Shown piece after piece: positions 16,896 to 25,794 of a DNA stretch of 64,000 nt; within the stretch, counting starts at the first letter, position 1; each line of letters begins with the position of its first letter. Source of the stretch: Pseudobutyrivibrio sp. UBA3626 (GTDB lineage: Bacteria > Bacillota > Clostridia > Lachnospirales > Lachnospiraceae); the NCBI GenBank assembly GCA_002373675.1, contig DFLF01000009.1:96865-160864 (forward strand), read 5' to 3'. The notes below the pieces were generated by a model. The model saw nothing but the letters and a program-made list of their open reading frames with translations, ran no database searches and was not told where the DNA came from. Made by a program: the position numbers and the translations under genes.

Positions 16896-17333
16896 TTACT
16901 TATTAGCTTTCTTAGCCTCTTTTTCTTCCTTCTTCTTACGCTTAGCCTCTTCCTTAGCAGCTTGAGCTTCCTTACGCTCTTGTGCAGCCTTGGCATTAGC
17001 CTCTGCGTCTTCAGGCTTCTCAACACTTGTTATAGCAGACTTTTGCATCGGAATACGACAGTTCTTGTTACTACCGAACTCAACAATAACAACATCTTCA
17101 CCAATGTCAATAATTACTCCATAGAATCCACTTGAAGTAAGAACAGTATCACCAACTGCCATGTTAGCTAGCATATCGTTCTTTCTCTTGTTCTCCTTAT
17201 TAGATGGACGAATCATGAAGAAATACATAAGCACAAACAAACCAACGATCATAATGATCATTCCGTATTTACCAAAAAAACCGGAAAGACCCGAAGCCTG
17301 TTCAGTTGCCTCTAATAATAATCCAAAATTCAT
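16896..17333 (-). CDS. yajC: Preprotein translocase subunit YajC
   Basis: This is a 145-residue accessory subunit of the Sec translocon. One membrane helix lies at about residues 23-43 (MIIMIVGLFVLMYFFMIRP). The conserved cytosolic YajC domain follows (LANMAVGDTVLTSSGFYGVI). The Lys/Glu/Ala-rich tail from residue 110 is longer than in E. coli YajC. AGGAGG precedes the ATG. The usual tgt-yajC neighbourhood is kept, but a Nif11-type gene is inserted between them. Confidence 0.93.
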   Translation of the reverse strand: MNFGLLLEATEQASGLSGFFGKYGMIIMIVGLFVLMYFFMIRPSNKENKRKNDMLANMAVGDTVLTSSGFYGVIIDIGEDVVIVEFGSNKNCRIPMQKSAITSVEKPEDAEANAKAAQERKEAQAAKEEAKRKKKEEKEAKKANK

Positions 17334-17462
17334 TAGAATAACCTCCTATTTCTTAAAATACCATTCAACATTTTACATAATATTGTAATATATATCAAGT
17401 AAAAATTGGTTATTTTAAGTATTTGTGATTATATGGCAAAAGACTCCTGCTTTCTTACCTTA

Positions 17463-17738
17463 TTATACAGTCCACCTATGCTTACATTTTTCACAGTAGC
17501 AATGGTCCTGATAGTGACTGCTTGGGGTAAAGACAACATCATCACCAGTTGCACCACATTCTGGGCAAGTATAATCACCACCTCCAAAGCATCCGCCACC
17601 TGATACTGCCTCAAGCTGCTCATCGTTTAGCACTACTCCTTCTTCCTTGGCAAGCGCTAATATCTCATCAGAATTCTTACATTCTTCAACTTTTTTTATT
17701 TGCTCATCAGTTAATCCCTTTAATAATTCTTTTCTCAT
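17463..17738 (-). CDS. Nif11-like leader peptide protein with Cys-rich tail
   Basis: This is a 91-residue protein with a typical Nif11-type leader (residues 1-46, LTDEQIKKVEECKNSDEILA), ending in the double-glycine motif LEAVSGGG. The C-terminal part has six cysteines, including CPEC and CEKC pairs, and looks like a zinc ribbon (CPEC about 20 residues before CYCEKC). Nif11 leaders usually guide modification of ribosomally made peptides, but no modifying enzyme or exporter lies in the window. Start choice: GGAG is 9 nt before ATG 17738 and only 3 nt before ATG 17744. It sits between tgt and yajC on the same strand. Either an orphan peptide precursor or a zinc-ribbon protein is possible. Confidence 0.75.
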   Translation of the reverse strand: MRKELLKGLTDEQIKKVEECKNSDEILALAKEEGVVLNDEQLEAVSGGGCFGGGDYTCPECGATGDDVVFTPSSHYQDHCYCEKCKHRWTV

Positions 17739-17834
17739 AGTCATTATCTCCTCGTCTAGTTAATACATTTTGATAATAATATTTATCACTATTATCATTT
17801 TATCCTACACTTATATATACACATTTAATACAAA

Positions 17835-17869
17835 AAAGCGACATTTATTATAATATATCGTCTAAATGT
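17835..17869 (-). terminator. Probable terminator of tgt
   Basis: ACATTTA (17841-17847) and TAAATGT (17863-17869) pair around the tgt stop codon. On the minus strand CGC and a run of six T follow. Confidence 0.6.
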
Positions 17870-18978
17870 TCAGACTTACTCTTCTTATACTCAGCAAATC
17901 TGTTCTCTTCTATTGCCTCTCGTATCTCTTCCATCATTGTATTATAGAAATACAGATTATGAAGCACACACAGTCTCATACCCAGCATCTCTTTACTCAT
18001 AACAAGATGCCTGATATATGCTCTTGAATAATTCCTGCAGGCAGGGCAATTGCATCCTTCCTCTATAGGTCTAGAGTCAAGCTTGTACTTTTCATTTCGG
18101 ATATTTACCTTGCCTAGATTAGTATATAACTGTCCATGTCTTGCATTCCTTGATGGATATACACAGTCGAAGAAGTCAACGCCTCGCTCTACTGATTCAA
18201 GTATATTATTAGGGGTTCCTACTCCCATAAGATATGTCGGCTTATCCTGCGGCAAATGTGGAACTGTAACATCAAGGATTCTATACATTTCTTCATGGGT
18301 CTCACCTACAGCAAGGCCGCCTATGGCATATCCATCGAGATTCATATCACTAATCTCATCAGCATGATTTATCCTGATATCCTCGAATATAGCACCCTGA
18401 TTAATGCCGAATAGCAGTTGATTCTTATTGATAGTATCTTCCTTATCATTAAGCATTTTCATAGTATCCTGGCATCTCTTAAGCCATCTTGTAGTTCTAT
18501 TAACAGAATCCTCTACATATTCACGACTTGCCTTACTACTTGGACATTCATCAAAAGCCATGGCAATTGTAGAGCCAAGATTAGACTGAATTGTCATACT
18601 TTCTTCCGGCCCCATGAAAAGTTTTCTTCCGTCAATGTGAGAGTTAAATGTAACTCCCTCTTCTTTTATCTTTCGAAGCTTTGCAAGGGAAAACACCTGA
18701 AATCCCCCGGAGTCCGTAAGGATTGGCTTGTCCCATACCATGAACTTGTGAAGTCCGCCAAATTCTTTAATTAATTCATCCCCGGGACGAACATGAAGAT
18801 GATATGTATTAGAAAGCTGTACCTGTGTCTTAATCTCTTGTAAGTCCTGTGTTGATACAGCGCCTTTAATAGCTGCTGACGTACCTACATTCATAAAAAC
18901 AGGGGTCTGTATATCACCATGAACAGTTGATAGTACAGCCCTCTTTGCTTTGCCATCTTTATTAATAATCTTATACAT
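17848..18978 (-). CDS. tgt: tRNA-guanine transglycosylase
   Basis: This is a 376-residue enzyme that exchanges guanine 34 for the queuosine precursor preQ1 in GUN-anticodon tRNAs. Visible motifs are the TDSGGFQVFSL substrate loop with catalytic Asp, the FDCVYPSRNARHG region with the second catalytic Asp, and the zinc site CNCPAC...H near residues 308-340. Length is normal. Its start overlaps the aroC stop by one base (TAATG), indicating translational coupling. Confidence 0.97.
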   Translation of the reverse strand: MYKIINKDGKAKRAVLSTVHGDIQTPVFMNVGTSAAIKGAVSTQDLQEIKTQVQLSNTYHLHVRPGDELIKEFGGLHKFMVWDKPILTDSGGFQVFSLAKLRKIKEEGVTFNSHIDGRKLFMGPEESMTIQSNLGSTIAMAFDECPSSKASREYVEDSVNRTTRWLKRCQDTMKMLNDKEDTINKNQLLFGINQGAIFEDIRINHADEISDMNLDGYAIGGLAVGETHEEMYRILDVTVPHLPQDKPTYLMGVGTPNNILESVERGVDFFDCVYPSRNARHGQLYTNLGKVNIRNEKYKLDSRPIEEGCNCPACRNYSRAYIRHLVMSKEMLGMRLCVLHNLYFYNTMMEEIREAIEENRFAEYKKSKSEHLDDIL

Positions 18979-20072
18979 TACTTATATATTTCCTTCATAT
19001 AATCTATCTTCGATGTCATATTATCCATCATCAAATCAAGTAGCGTAATTGCCGCCATACTTTCTACAACAACTACAGCTCTTGGTACAATAACAGGATC
19101 GTGTCTTCCAGTAATATTAATATCTATCTCATCATTAAAACTATCAATTGTATGTTGCGACTGGCTTATTGATGGAGTTGGTTTGATTGCAACTCTGAAT
19201 ACAATATCCTGCCCATCACTAATTCCGCCAAGAACACCGCCAGCATGGTTAGAATGGAATATCACTCCATCTCTATAGGACATCTCATCATTGTTACTAC
19301 TGCCATTACTTGTAGCTGCAATAAATCCATCACCCATCTCAAATCCTTTGACTGCCCCGATAGAAAGCATTGCCTTGGCAAGACATGCATCTAATTTATT
19401 AAAGGCAGGTTCTCCAATTCCTACAGGGACATTATGTATGACGCACTCAACAATTCCACCTACTGAATCGTTATTCTTCTTACATTCTTCAATATATTCC
19501 ATTGCCTGAAAAGCAACTCTCTCATTAGGCATATAAAGAGGATTATTGATTTCATCAAGGCAGATATCTTCTGAATCTGTAATATTGTATTTGCCAATTG
19601 CTCTTGTATAACAGGAAAATGTTATTCCAAGCTCTTTAAGGATTTTGCCAGCAACAGCTCCTCCAGCAACTCTTGCAATAGTTTCTCTTCCAGAGCTTCT
19701 TCCACCACCACGGTAATCTCTAATTCCAAACTTCTCTTCATAAGTATAGTCAGCGTGACCCGGTCTATATACATTTGCAATATTAGAATAATCTCTCGAC
19801 CTTTGATTATCATTTTCTACCATAATAGAGATTGGGCATCCTGTGGTAACATCATCCATAGTTCCACTAAGAATTATTGCCCTGTCAGATTCTTGTCTGG
19901 GAGTAGAGAATTTAGACTGTCCCGGCTTTCTTCTATCAAGGTATACCTGAATATCTTCTTCATTAAGGGATAGTCCGGCAGGACATCCATCAATAACAAC
20001 CCCAAGTGCTTTGCCATGGGATTCTCCCCATGATGTAATTGTAAAATTATTTCCAAATGAATTATTTCTCAT
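18978..20072 (-). CDS. aroC: Chorismate synthase
   Basis: This is a 364-residue enzyme that converts EPSP to chorismate with reduced FMN, the last shikimate step. The signature GESHGKALGVVIDGCPAGL is at 16-34, with RRKPGQS, the GGRSSGRETIARVA stretch and the GISDGQ/HDPVIVPRA region. Length is standard. No other shikimate genes are near. It overlaps tgt by one base and follows the beta-propeller gene. Confidence 0.97.
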   Translation of the reverse strand: MRNNSFGNNFTITSWGESHGKALGVVIDGCPAGLSLNEEDIQVYLDRRKPGQSKFSTPRQESDRAIILSGTMDDVTTGCPISIMVENDNQRSRDYSNIANVYRPGHADYTYEEKFGIRDYRGGGRSSGRETIARVAGGAVAGKILKELGITFSCYTRAIGKYNITDSEDICLDEINNPLYMPNERVAFQAMEYIEECKKNNDSVGGIVECVIHNVPVGIGEPAFNKLDACLAKAMLSIGAVKGFEMGDGFIAATSNGSSNNDEMSYRDGVIFHSNHAGGVLGGISDGQDIVFRVAIKPTPSISQSQHTIDSFNDEIDINITGRHDPVIVPRAVVVVESMAAITLLDLMMDNMTSKIDYMKEIYK

Positions 20073-20126
20073 GTCACACTAATCTTTCTTAAGCATTTTA
20101 CACCTGATATTTCTTACCGGCATCGT

Positions 20127-21176
20127 CTATTTCTGTATCTTAACAATCTTCATACAATTAGGTTGATGAACCTTAACAGGTGGTTTTCTCATAAGTGCAT
20201 ATTTCCAATCATAATTAATCTCAAATGCACGCATCTCGTTAGAATCGTGATTAAGGGATATAACATACTTTCTGTCGGGTGTAACAGCAATAAACTTAGG
20301 ATAATCACCCGATACTCTTGTATCAAACTGAAATTCAAGCATGCCAGTTCTTACGCTTCTCTTAAGACAGGCAATGCTATTAACTGCATCAACTGACGCA
20401 AATACATATTCCTCATCTCTGCTTATCTCAAGCGTAGCCGCTGCTGCAGTCATATACGTGTCCTTAATAACGGACACTGCTTGTATCTCATCAAATTCTA
20501 TCTTATTTGCCTTCTTATCAATACTATATACAACTATCTTGTTACGCTTCTCGGAAAGAAGATAAAGGAATCTATTGTCCTTAGATATACGAACCATTCT
20601 AGGCAATGTTCCAAAAGGACATCTTATAATATTAGCCTCATTAAGCTCCCCATTATCATAATCAATCTCATATACTACAACCTGATCTATTCCATAATCT
20701 ACTGTATATAGATATTTCTCATCAGGGGATAATTCTACACATGTTATCTTAGGCTCAAGTCTCGTCTCAACAGAGCTGATTCCAAGGCCTTCATGAAATA
20801 GTCCACAAGCCACTTCTCCTACACTTCCATCTTCAAGAAGATTCATCATGGTAACTCTTCCATCATGATATCCACCTATAAACAGATATCTATTCTTAGA
20901 ATCAACAGCAAGATAACATCCTCTCATTCCACCAATCCACTGTGTATTAAGAAGAGAAAGGTTACCATCTTCTTCTATACGAAAAGAAGCAACTCCCTCA
21001 TCAACAATAGAATAAAGGAACTTTTTATCTTTTGAAGCTATAAGGTATGAGGGATTATGAACATCAACCTCTCCTTTATAAGTAAATACACATTCATCAA
21101 TATTCACATCGTAGATCTGAATACCTTTACTATTGTTGTTAGTATAACTTCCCACATATGCAACGTATTTAGCCAT
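20127..21176 (-). CDS. Lactonase-family beta-propeller protein
   Basis: This is a 349-residue predicted seven-bladed beta-propeller of the YkgB/Pgl-type lactonase family. Diagnostic segments are YVGSYTNNNSKGIQIYD at the N-terminus, repeated blade motifs such as SPDEKYLYTVDYG and ISKDNRFLYLLSEKRN, and TPDRKYVISLNHDSNE. Some members hydrolyse 6-phosphogluconolactone in the pentose phosphate pathway; the substrate here is not established. It ends 54 nt before aroC and begins 2 nt after the stop of the U32 peptidase gene, so it is likely co-transcribed with it. Confidence 0.82.
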   Translation of the reverse strand: MAKYVAYVGSYTNNNSKGIQIYDVNIDECVFTYKGEVDVHNPSYLIASKDKKFLYSIVDEGVASFRIEEDGNLSLLNTQWIGGMRGCYLAVDSKNRYLFIGGYHDGRVTMMNLLEDGSVGEVACGLFHEGLGISSVETRLEPKITCVELSPDEKYLYTVDYGIDQVVVYEIDYDNGELNEANIIRCPFGTLPRMVRISKDNRFLYLLSEKRNKIVVYSIDKKANKIEFDEIQAVSVIKDTYMTAAAATLEISRDEEYVFASVDAVNSIACLKRSVRTGMLEFQFDTRVSGDYPKFIAVTPDRKYVISLNHDSNEMRAFEINYDWKYALMRKPPVKVHQPNCMKIVKIQK

Positions 21177-21178
21177 AT

Positions 21179-22402
21179 CTAGTCTTCCCTTCTTCTTAAA
21201 ATATCGTATTTGTCAAGCTTTGTTCCAAGATCAATCCATAGGACTTCTTTAGGATGAGGTGCGCTCTCTACGTCTTTTCCTTTGTCATTTACAATCCTGT
21301 TAACCGTAGTTTCTATATTATCGCCATTTGGCTTCATAACTTCAATTGTTTCTCCAACAGAGAATTTGTTTCTCTGTTCTATTCTGTATAATCCATCTCT
21401 TGATTCACCAACAATTCCAAGATATGTATACTCTCTAATATAAGTATTATTATCATAAATCTGGCTCTCATGTGTTGGCTTTCCGAAGAAAAACCCCGTT
21501 GTAAACTGACGATATGTACAATTTGATATCTGATCTAAATACCAGGGCATATTCTTCTCATACAGTTTGGGATCCTTCATATAATCATCAATGGCTTTAC
21601 GATATGTCCTTGCTACTGTTGCAACATATAAAGCAGTCTTCATTCTGCCTTCAATTTTAAAGCTATCGATTCCTGATTCAATTAGTTCAGGTATATGTTC
21701 AATCATACATAAATCCTTAGAATTAAAGATATATGTTCCTCTTTCATTCTCATATACAGGAAGATATTCACCCGGCCTTTGTTCTTCCATCACATAATAC
21801 TTCCATCGACATGGATGGGTACACTCTCCCTGGTTTGCATCTTTACCGGTAAAATAATTACTAAGGATACACCGTCCCGAATATGATATACACATAGCAC
21901 CATGTATAAATGTCTCAATTTCCAAGTCATCGGGAATATTATTTCTTAATTCCCTTATCTCATCCATAGATAATTCTCTGGCTGAAACAACACGTTTTGC
22001 TCCTAATTTATGCCAGAAATTATATGTCCCATAATTAGTATTGTTCGCCTGTGTACTAATATGTATCTCCACTTCTGGCCATACCTCTTTTGCAATTGTA
22101 AATACTCCAGGATCAGATATAATAAGTGCATCAACTCCTATATCTTTTAATTCCCTGAAATATTCATATGCAAGTGGCAAGTCATCATTGTGGGCAAGAA
22201 TATTAGCAGTAACATATACTTTAACATTTCTTTCATGGGCAAAAGAGACTCCTTCTCTCATATCCTGACTTGAGAAATTTTTAGCCTTAGCTCTAAGACC
22301 ATATACATCTCCACCAATATATACTGCATCCGCTCCAAATACAACTGCCTCTTTTAATACTTCTAAAGAACTTGCAGGCACAAGTAGTTCTACACGCCTC
22401 AT
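21179..22402 (-). CDS. U32 family peptidase-like tRNA hydroxylation protein
   Basis: This is a 407-residue U32 (collagenase-like) family protein. Signature blocks are LLVPASSLEVLKEAV, GADAVYIGG, SYSGRCILSNYFTGKDANQG and FKIEGRMKT, with family cysteines retained. Members next to trmR-type methyltransferases, such as Bacillus YrrN/YrrO (TrhP), make 5-hydroxyuridine at tRNA wobble position 34. That role is inferred here from the neighbour. Start choice: GGAG sits 6 nt before the ATG at 22402; an earlier in-frame start at 22426 overlaps trmR and lacks a site. It follows trmR by 13 nt. Confidence 0.88.
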   Translation of the reverse strand: MRRVELLVPASSLEVLKEAVVFGADAVYIGGDVYGLRAKAKNFSSQDMREGVSFAHERNVKVYVTANILAHNDDLPLAYEYFRELKDIGVDALIISDPGVFTIAKEVWPEVEIHISTQANNTNYGTYNFWHKLGAKRVVSARELSMDEIRELRNNIPDDLEIETFIHGAMCISYSGRCILSNYFTGKDANQGECTHPCRWKYYVMEEQRPGEYLPVYENERGTYIFNSKDLCMIEHIPELIESGIDSFKIEGRMKTALYVATVARTYRKAIDDYMKDPKLYEKNMPWYLDQISNCTYRQFTTGFFFGKPTHESQIYDNNTYIREYTYLGIVGESRDGLYRIEQRNKFSVGETIEVMKPNGDNIETTVNRIVNDKGKDVESAPHPKEVLWIDLGTKLDKYDILRRRED

Positions 22403-22415
22403 TAATATCTCCAAT

Positions 22416-23057
22416 CTATCTAACAACAGTTAGGGCAATTCCATCTCCAACAGGAAGAATTGTCGTATCATACTTTTCATCCTGACATAACTCATACAGA
22501 TATTCTCTTATTCTCTTATGAATTGTCCTGTTTCTTCTATCTACAATAAAATGTGATTCTAAGATGTCACCGTCTTGCAATACATTGTCTGTCACAATTA
22601 CAGAACCAGCCTTAGTAAGTCTCCTGATGTCAGGCCAGAAGGCTATATATTGCCCTTTAGCAGCATCCATGAATACGAAATCAAATGTATCATCGATACT
22701 TTTTAGAACATCTTTGGCATCTCCCTCTAAAAGAGTAATCCTCTCTTGCATATTAGCCCTCTTAAAATTCTCTCTGGCAATAGGGATTCTCTTCTCGTAA
22801 TTCTCTATGGTTGTGATTTTACAATTATCATCTGTATATGTTCCCATAAGAATAGCTGAAAAACCTATAGCAGTTCCAACTTCAAGTATATTAGTCGGCT
22901 TATTCATACTAAGAAGTGTTCTAAGAAAATACTGCATATCTTTTCTTATAATTGGAACATAGGATTCAATAGCTTCTTTCTCAATAGAATTAAGCAAATC
23001 AGTATTATCCTTCTCTATGGAATTAAGATATACGCTTAATCTCTCATTATCTATCAT
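22416..23057 (-). CDS. trmR: O-methyltransferase, TrmR-like
   Basis: This is a 213-residue class I SAM-dependent O-methyltransferase of the Methyltransf_3 (catechol-OMT-like) family. SAM motif I is ILEVGTAIGFSAI near residue 58, with DFVFMDAAKGQY carrying metal-binding acidic residues and VTDNVL after it. Homologues beside U32 peptidases (YrrM in Bacillus) methylate 5-hydroxyuridine to 5-methoxyuridine in tRNA. The adjacent U32 gene supports this assignment over a generic small-molecule methyltransferase. It starts 2 nt after the stop of rnj. Confidence 0.87.
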   Translation of the reverse strand: MIDNERLSVYLNSIEKDNTDLLNSIEKEAIESYVPIIRKDMQYFLRTLLSMNKPTNILEVGTAIGFSAILMGTYTDDNCKITTIENYEKRIPIARENFKRANMQERITLLEGDAKDVLKSIDDTFDFVFMDAAKGQYIAFWPDIRRLTKAGSVIVTDNVLQDGDILESHFIVDRRNRTIHKRIREYLYELCQDEKYDTTILPVGDGIALTVVR

Positions 23058-23059
23058 AA

Positions 23060-24718
23060 CTAGATTTCCATAATTATTGGCATTATCATTGGACGTCTCT
23101 TAGTTTCTTTCCATACAAAATCACCAAGAGAATCTCTAACCTCACTCTTTATCTTGCCCCAGTCAGTAATGCCTTTGTCCATACATTTATCCATAGTATC
23201 ATTAAGCACATGTCTTGCTTCTTCCATAAGGTCTTCTGCGCCTTTGACATATACAAAACCACGGGATACAATGTCCGGTCCAGCAAGAACCTGACCGCTT
23301 CCGCTTTCCAGTGTCATTACAACAATAATAATTCCATCCTCAGCAAGATGCTGTCTGTCTCGAAGAACAATGTTACCAACATCACCTACACCTAGTCCAT
23401 CAACCATGATTGAACCGGTATGAACATGATCAACAACCTTCGCCTCTTCTTCATCAAGCTCCAACACATCCCCTGAGGATAGAATAAATATATCATCTGA
23501 ACTATACCCAAGATTACTTGCAATACGAGCATGGGCTTTAAGATGCTTATATTCACCATGAACAGGAATTACATATCTTGGATTAACAAGTGAGTATATA
23601 AGCTTAAGCTCTTCCTGACATGCATGTCCCGATACGTGAGCATCCTGAATTACAACTTCTGCCCCACGACGTTCAAGCTCATTAATAACCTTAGACACCG
23701 CCTTCTCATTTCCAGGAATTGGATGAGATGAGAAAATAATTGTATCATTAGGCTTAATCGAAACTTTCTTATGAGTACCATTAGCCATACGAGATAGAGC
23801 TGCCATGGATTCACCCTGACTTCCTGTTGTAATAAGACATGTCTGCTCATCAGAATAATTCTTTAGCTGGTCTATATCAACAAGAGTATACTCAGGCACT
23901 TTAAGGTAGCCAAGTTCCGAAGCAGTAGCAATAATATTTACCATACTACGTCCTTCTACAACTACCTTCCTTCCATACTTGTGGGCAGAATTAATAATCT
24001 GTTGCACTCTATCAACATTTGATGCAAATGTTGCGATAATAATTCTTGTGGACTTATGATTCTCAAAAAGCTCATCAAATGTCTTACCAACTGTCTTCTC
24101 AGATGGCGTAAAACCTGGTCTCTCAGCATTGGTACTATCAGCCATCATAGCAAGAACACCCTTCTTACCAAGCTCTGCAAATCTGGTAAGATCAATAGCA
24201 TCACCAAATACAGGGGTATAATCAACCTTGAAGTCGCCGGTATGTACAACTACACCGGCGGGACAATAGATTGCAAATGCAGCTGCATCCTGGATACTAT
24301 GGTTAGTCTTAATAAATTCCACACGAAAATCACCCAGATTAATCTGGTTGCCGTATTTTACAACTTTGCGCTTTACAGAAGAACCAAGTCCATGCTCATG
24401 TAGTTTGTTATCAATAAGACCAATTGTAAGTTTCGTTGCATAAATCGGTGCATTAATCTCCTTGAATACATATGGGATTGCACCAATATGATCCTCATGT
24501 CCGTGGGTAATGAAGAATCCTTTAACCTTATCTTCATTATCCTTAAGATAGGTAATATCAGGAATCACAAGATCAACTCCCAACATGTCTGTCTCTGGGA
24601 AAGCAAGTCCACAATCGACAACGATAATACTGTCACCAAATTCAAATGCAGTAATATTCATTCCGATTGCCTCTAAACCTCCCAAAGGTATTATTTTAAG
24701 TTTTCCGTTTTCTGACAA
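23060..24718 (-). CDS. rnj: Ribonuclease J
   Basis: This is a 552-residue metallo-beta-lactamase/beta-CASP ribonuclease with 5' exonuclease and endonuclease activity in mRNA decay and rRNA maturation. The zinc ligands lie in THGHEDHIGA near residue 75, with HTGDFKVD and the beta-CASP motifs SHPIPGNE and VHGEYKHLKAH. The RNase_J C-terminal domain is present. Length is standard. Only one RNase J gene is in the window, so J1 and J2 cannot be distinguished. It is followed closely by trmR and preceded by the DUF1292 gene, an arrangement common in Clostridia. Confidence 0.96.
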   Translation of the reverse strand: MSENGKLKIIPLGGLEAIGMNITAFEFGDSIIVVDCGLAFPETDMLGVDLVIPDITYLKDNEDKVKGFFITHGHEDHIGAIPYVFKEINAPIYATKLTIGLIDNKLHEHGLGSSVKRKVVKYGNQINLGDFRVEFIKTNHSIQDAAAFAIYCPAGVVVHTGDFKVDYTPVFGDAIDLTRFAELGKKGVLAMMADSTNAERPGFTPSEKTVGKTFDELFENHKSTRIIIATFASNVDRVQQIINSAHKYGRKVVVEGRSMVNIIATASELGYLKVPEYTLVDIDQLKNYSDEQTCLITTGSQGESMAALSRMANGTHKKVSIKPNDTIIFSSHPIPGNEKAVSKVINELERRGAEVVIQDAHVSGHACQEELKLIYSLVNPRYVIPVHGEYKHLKAHARIASNLGYSSDDIFILSSGDVLELDEEEAKVVDHVHTGSIMVDGLGVGDVGNIVLRDRQHLAEDGIIIVVMTLESGSGQVLAGPDIVSRGFVYVKGAEDLMEEARHVLNDTMDKCMDKGITDWGKIKSEVRDSLGDFVWKETKRRPMIMPIIMEI

Positions 24719-24737
24719 TTTTTACCTCCATTCTTTG

Positions 24738-25013
24738 TCAAATCAAATCCGTATCTTCTACCAACTCCCCAAAAACCTTAATCAAGGCTTCATACTCATC
24801 GTCCTCTTCGACAGGAACGTATGTTATATCTTTATCATCCTCTTTCACTTCTTTGAAGATGTAAGCTTCTGATTCATCTGAATCTTCTTCTGCAACAAGA
24901 AGATATTTGTTCTCCTTTAACGTTGTCTGTTCTATAACATATAATTCAACCTCTTCGTTGCTTTCCACATCAAAGAAGCTGATTTTTTCTAATTTACTAT
25001 TCTTTTCTGACAT
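24738..25013 (-). CDS. DUF1292 domain protein
   Basis: This is a 91-residue acidic protein of the DUF1292 family. The typical pattern is present: ISFFDVESNEEVELYVIEQT, then YLLVAEED...EAYIFKEV, then EEDDEYEALIKVF. The function is unknown, and members sit between ruvX and rnj in many Firmicutes. Start choice: GGGAG lies 5 nt before the ATG at 25013; the longer in-frame start at 25055 would overlap ruvX and lacks a site. Confidence 0.9.
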   Translation of the reverse strand: MSEKNSKLEKISFFDVESNEEVELYVIEQTTLKENKYLLVAEEDSDESEAYIFKEVKEDDKDITYVPVEEDDEYEALIKVFGELVEDTDLI

Positions 25014-25041
25014 ATTATCTCCCAACTTAAGACATATATTT

Positions 25042-25473
25042 CTACTTAAGTTCATCTAGAAAGCCCTGCAATATAACCATGGCAGCAACCTCGTCTACAT
25101 ATTCCTTGTGATTAATTGATTTGATACCACATTCATCAAGAATTTCATGCGCTTCAAAACTAGACAATCTCTCATCAAAGTAATTAACTTTAAGCCCCGT
25201 TCTTTTTTCTAGTTTCTCGCCAAATTCTCTCGTCTTAATGCATCTGTCACCTTCAGAATCATCCATATTCACAGGAAGACCAAGCACTATCTCAGAAACG
25301 TTATATTCTTCTATCAATTCGTCAATTCGTGCCAGTGTCTTTCTAATCTTATTCTCACGCTCTCTCTTAATTATCTCAACACCTTGTGCACTCATAAGTA
25401 AAGGGTCACTAATAGCAACCCCCACTGTCTTTGAACCGAAATCTAATCCAAGATAACGTTTATTTTCTTTCAT
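25042..25473 (-). CDS. ruvX: RuvX/YqgF RNase H-fold nuclease
   Basis: This is a 143-residue putative Holliday-junction resolvase, also implicated in 16S rRNA 5' processing. The catalytic pattern is LGLDFGSKTVGVAISD near the N-terminus (Asp11), VLGLPVNMDDSEG in the middle, and FDERLSSFEA with DEVAAMVILQ at the end. Length is standard. Its ATG overlaps the ireB stop by one base. Confidence 0.95.
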   Translation of the reverse strand: MKENKRYLGLDFGSKTVGVAISDPLLMSAQGVEIIKRERENKIRKTLARIDELIEEYNVSEIVLGLPVNMDDSEGDRCIKTREFGEKLEKRTGLKVNYFDERLSSFEAHEILDECGIKSINHKEYVDEVAAMVILQGFLDELK

Positions 25474-25739
25474 TACTGGTTCCAGGCCTCTGAATTAATA
25501 TATTCTCTGAGAAGCTCTTCAACCAGCTCATCCTTCTCAACTTTCATAATAAGGCTTCTTGCATTCTTATGACTTGTTATAAATGTTGGATCACCTGACA
25601 TGATATAACCTACTATTTGATTAACAGGATTATATCCCTTCTCAGATAGCGCCTCATATACGTCTTTAATTATATCCTTTACAGATACCTGAGGCTCATT
25701 TTTGATTCTAAAAAATTGAGTGTTACCTAAATCTTGCAT
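25473..25739 (-). CDS. ireB: IreB-family regulatory phosphoprotein (UPF0297)
   Basis: This is an 88-residue protein of the IreB/YrzL family (DVYEALSEKGYNPVNQIVGY and SGDPTFITSHKNARSLI are diagnostic). In Enterococcus faecalis IreB is phosphorylated by the Ser/Thr kinase IreK and modulates cephalosporin tolerance. The N-terminal Thr8 (NTQF) matches the phosphorylated region. It heads the ireB-ruvX-DUF1292-rnj-trmR block. Confidence 0.93.
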   Translation of the reverse strand: MQDLGNTQFFRIKNEPQVSVKDIIKDVYEALSEKGYNPVNQIVGYIMSGDPTFITSHKNARSLIMKVEKDELVEELLREYINSEAWNQ

Positions 25740-25794
25740 ATTTCCTTCGTCCTTTACATAAAAACCGACATTCTTATGATTTATTTTATCTCAA

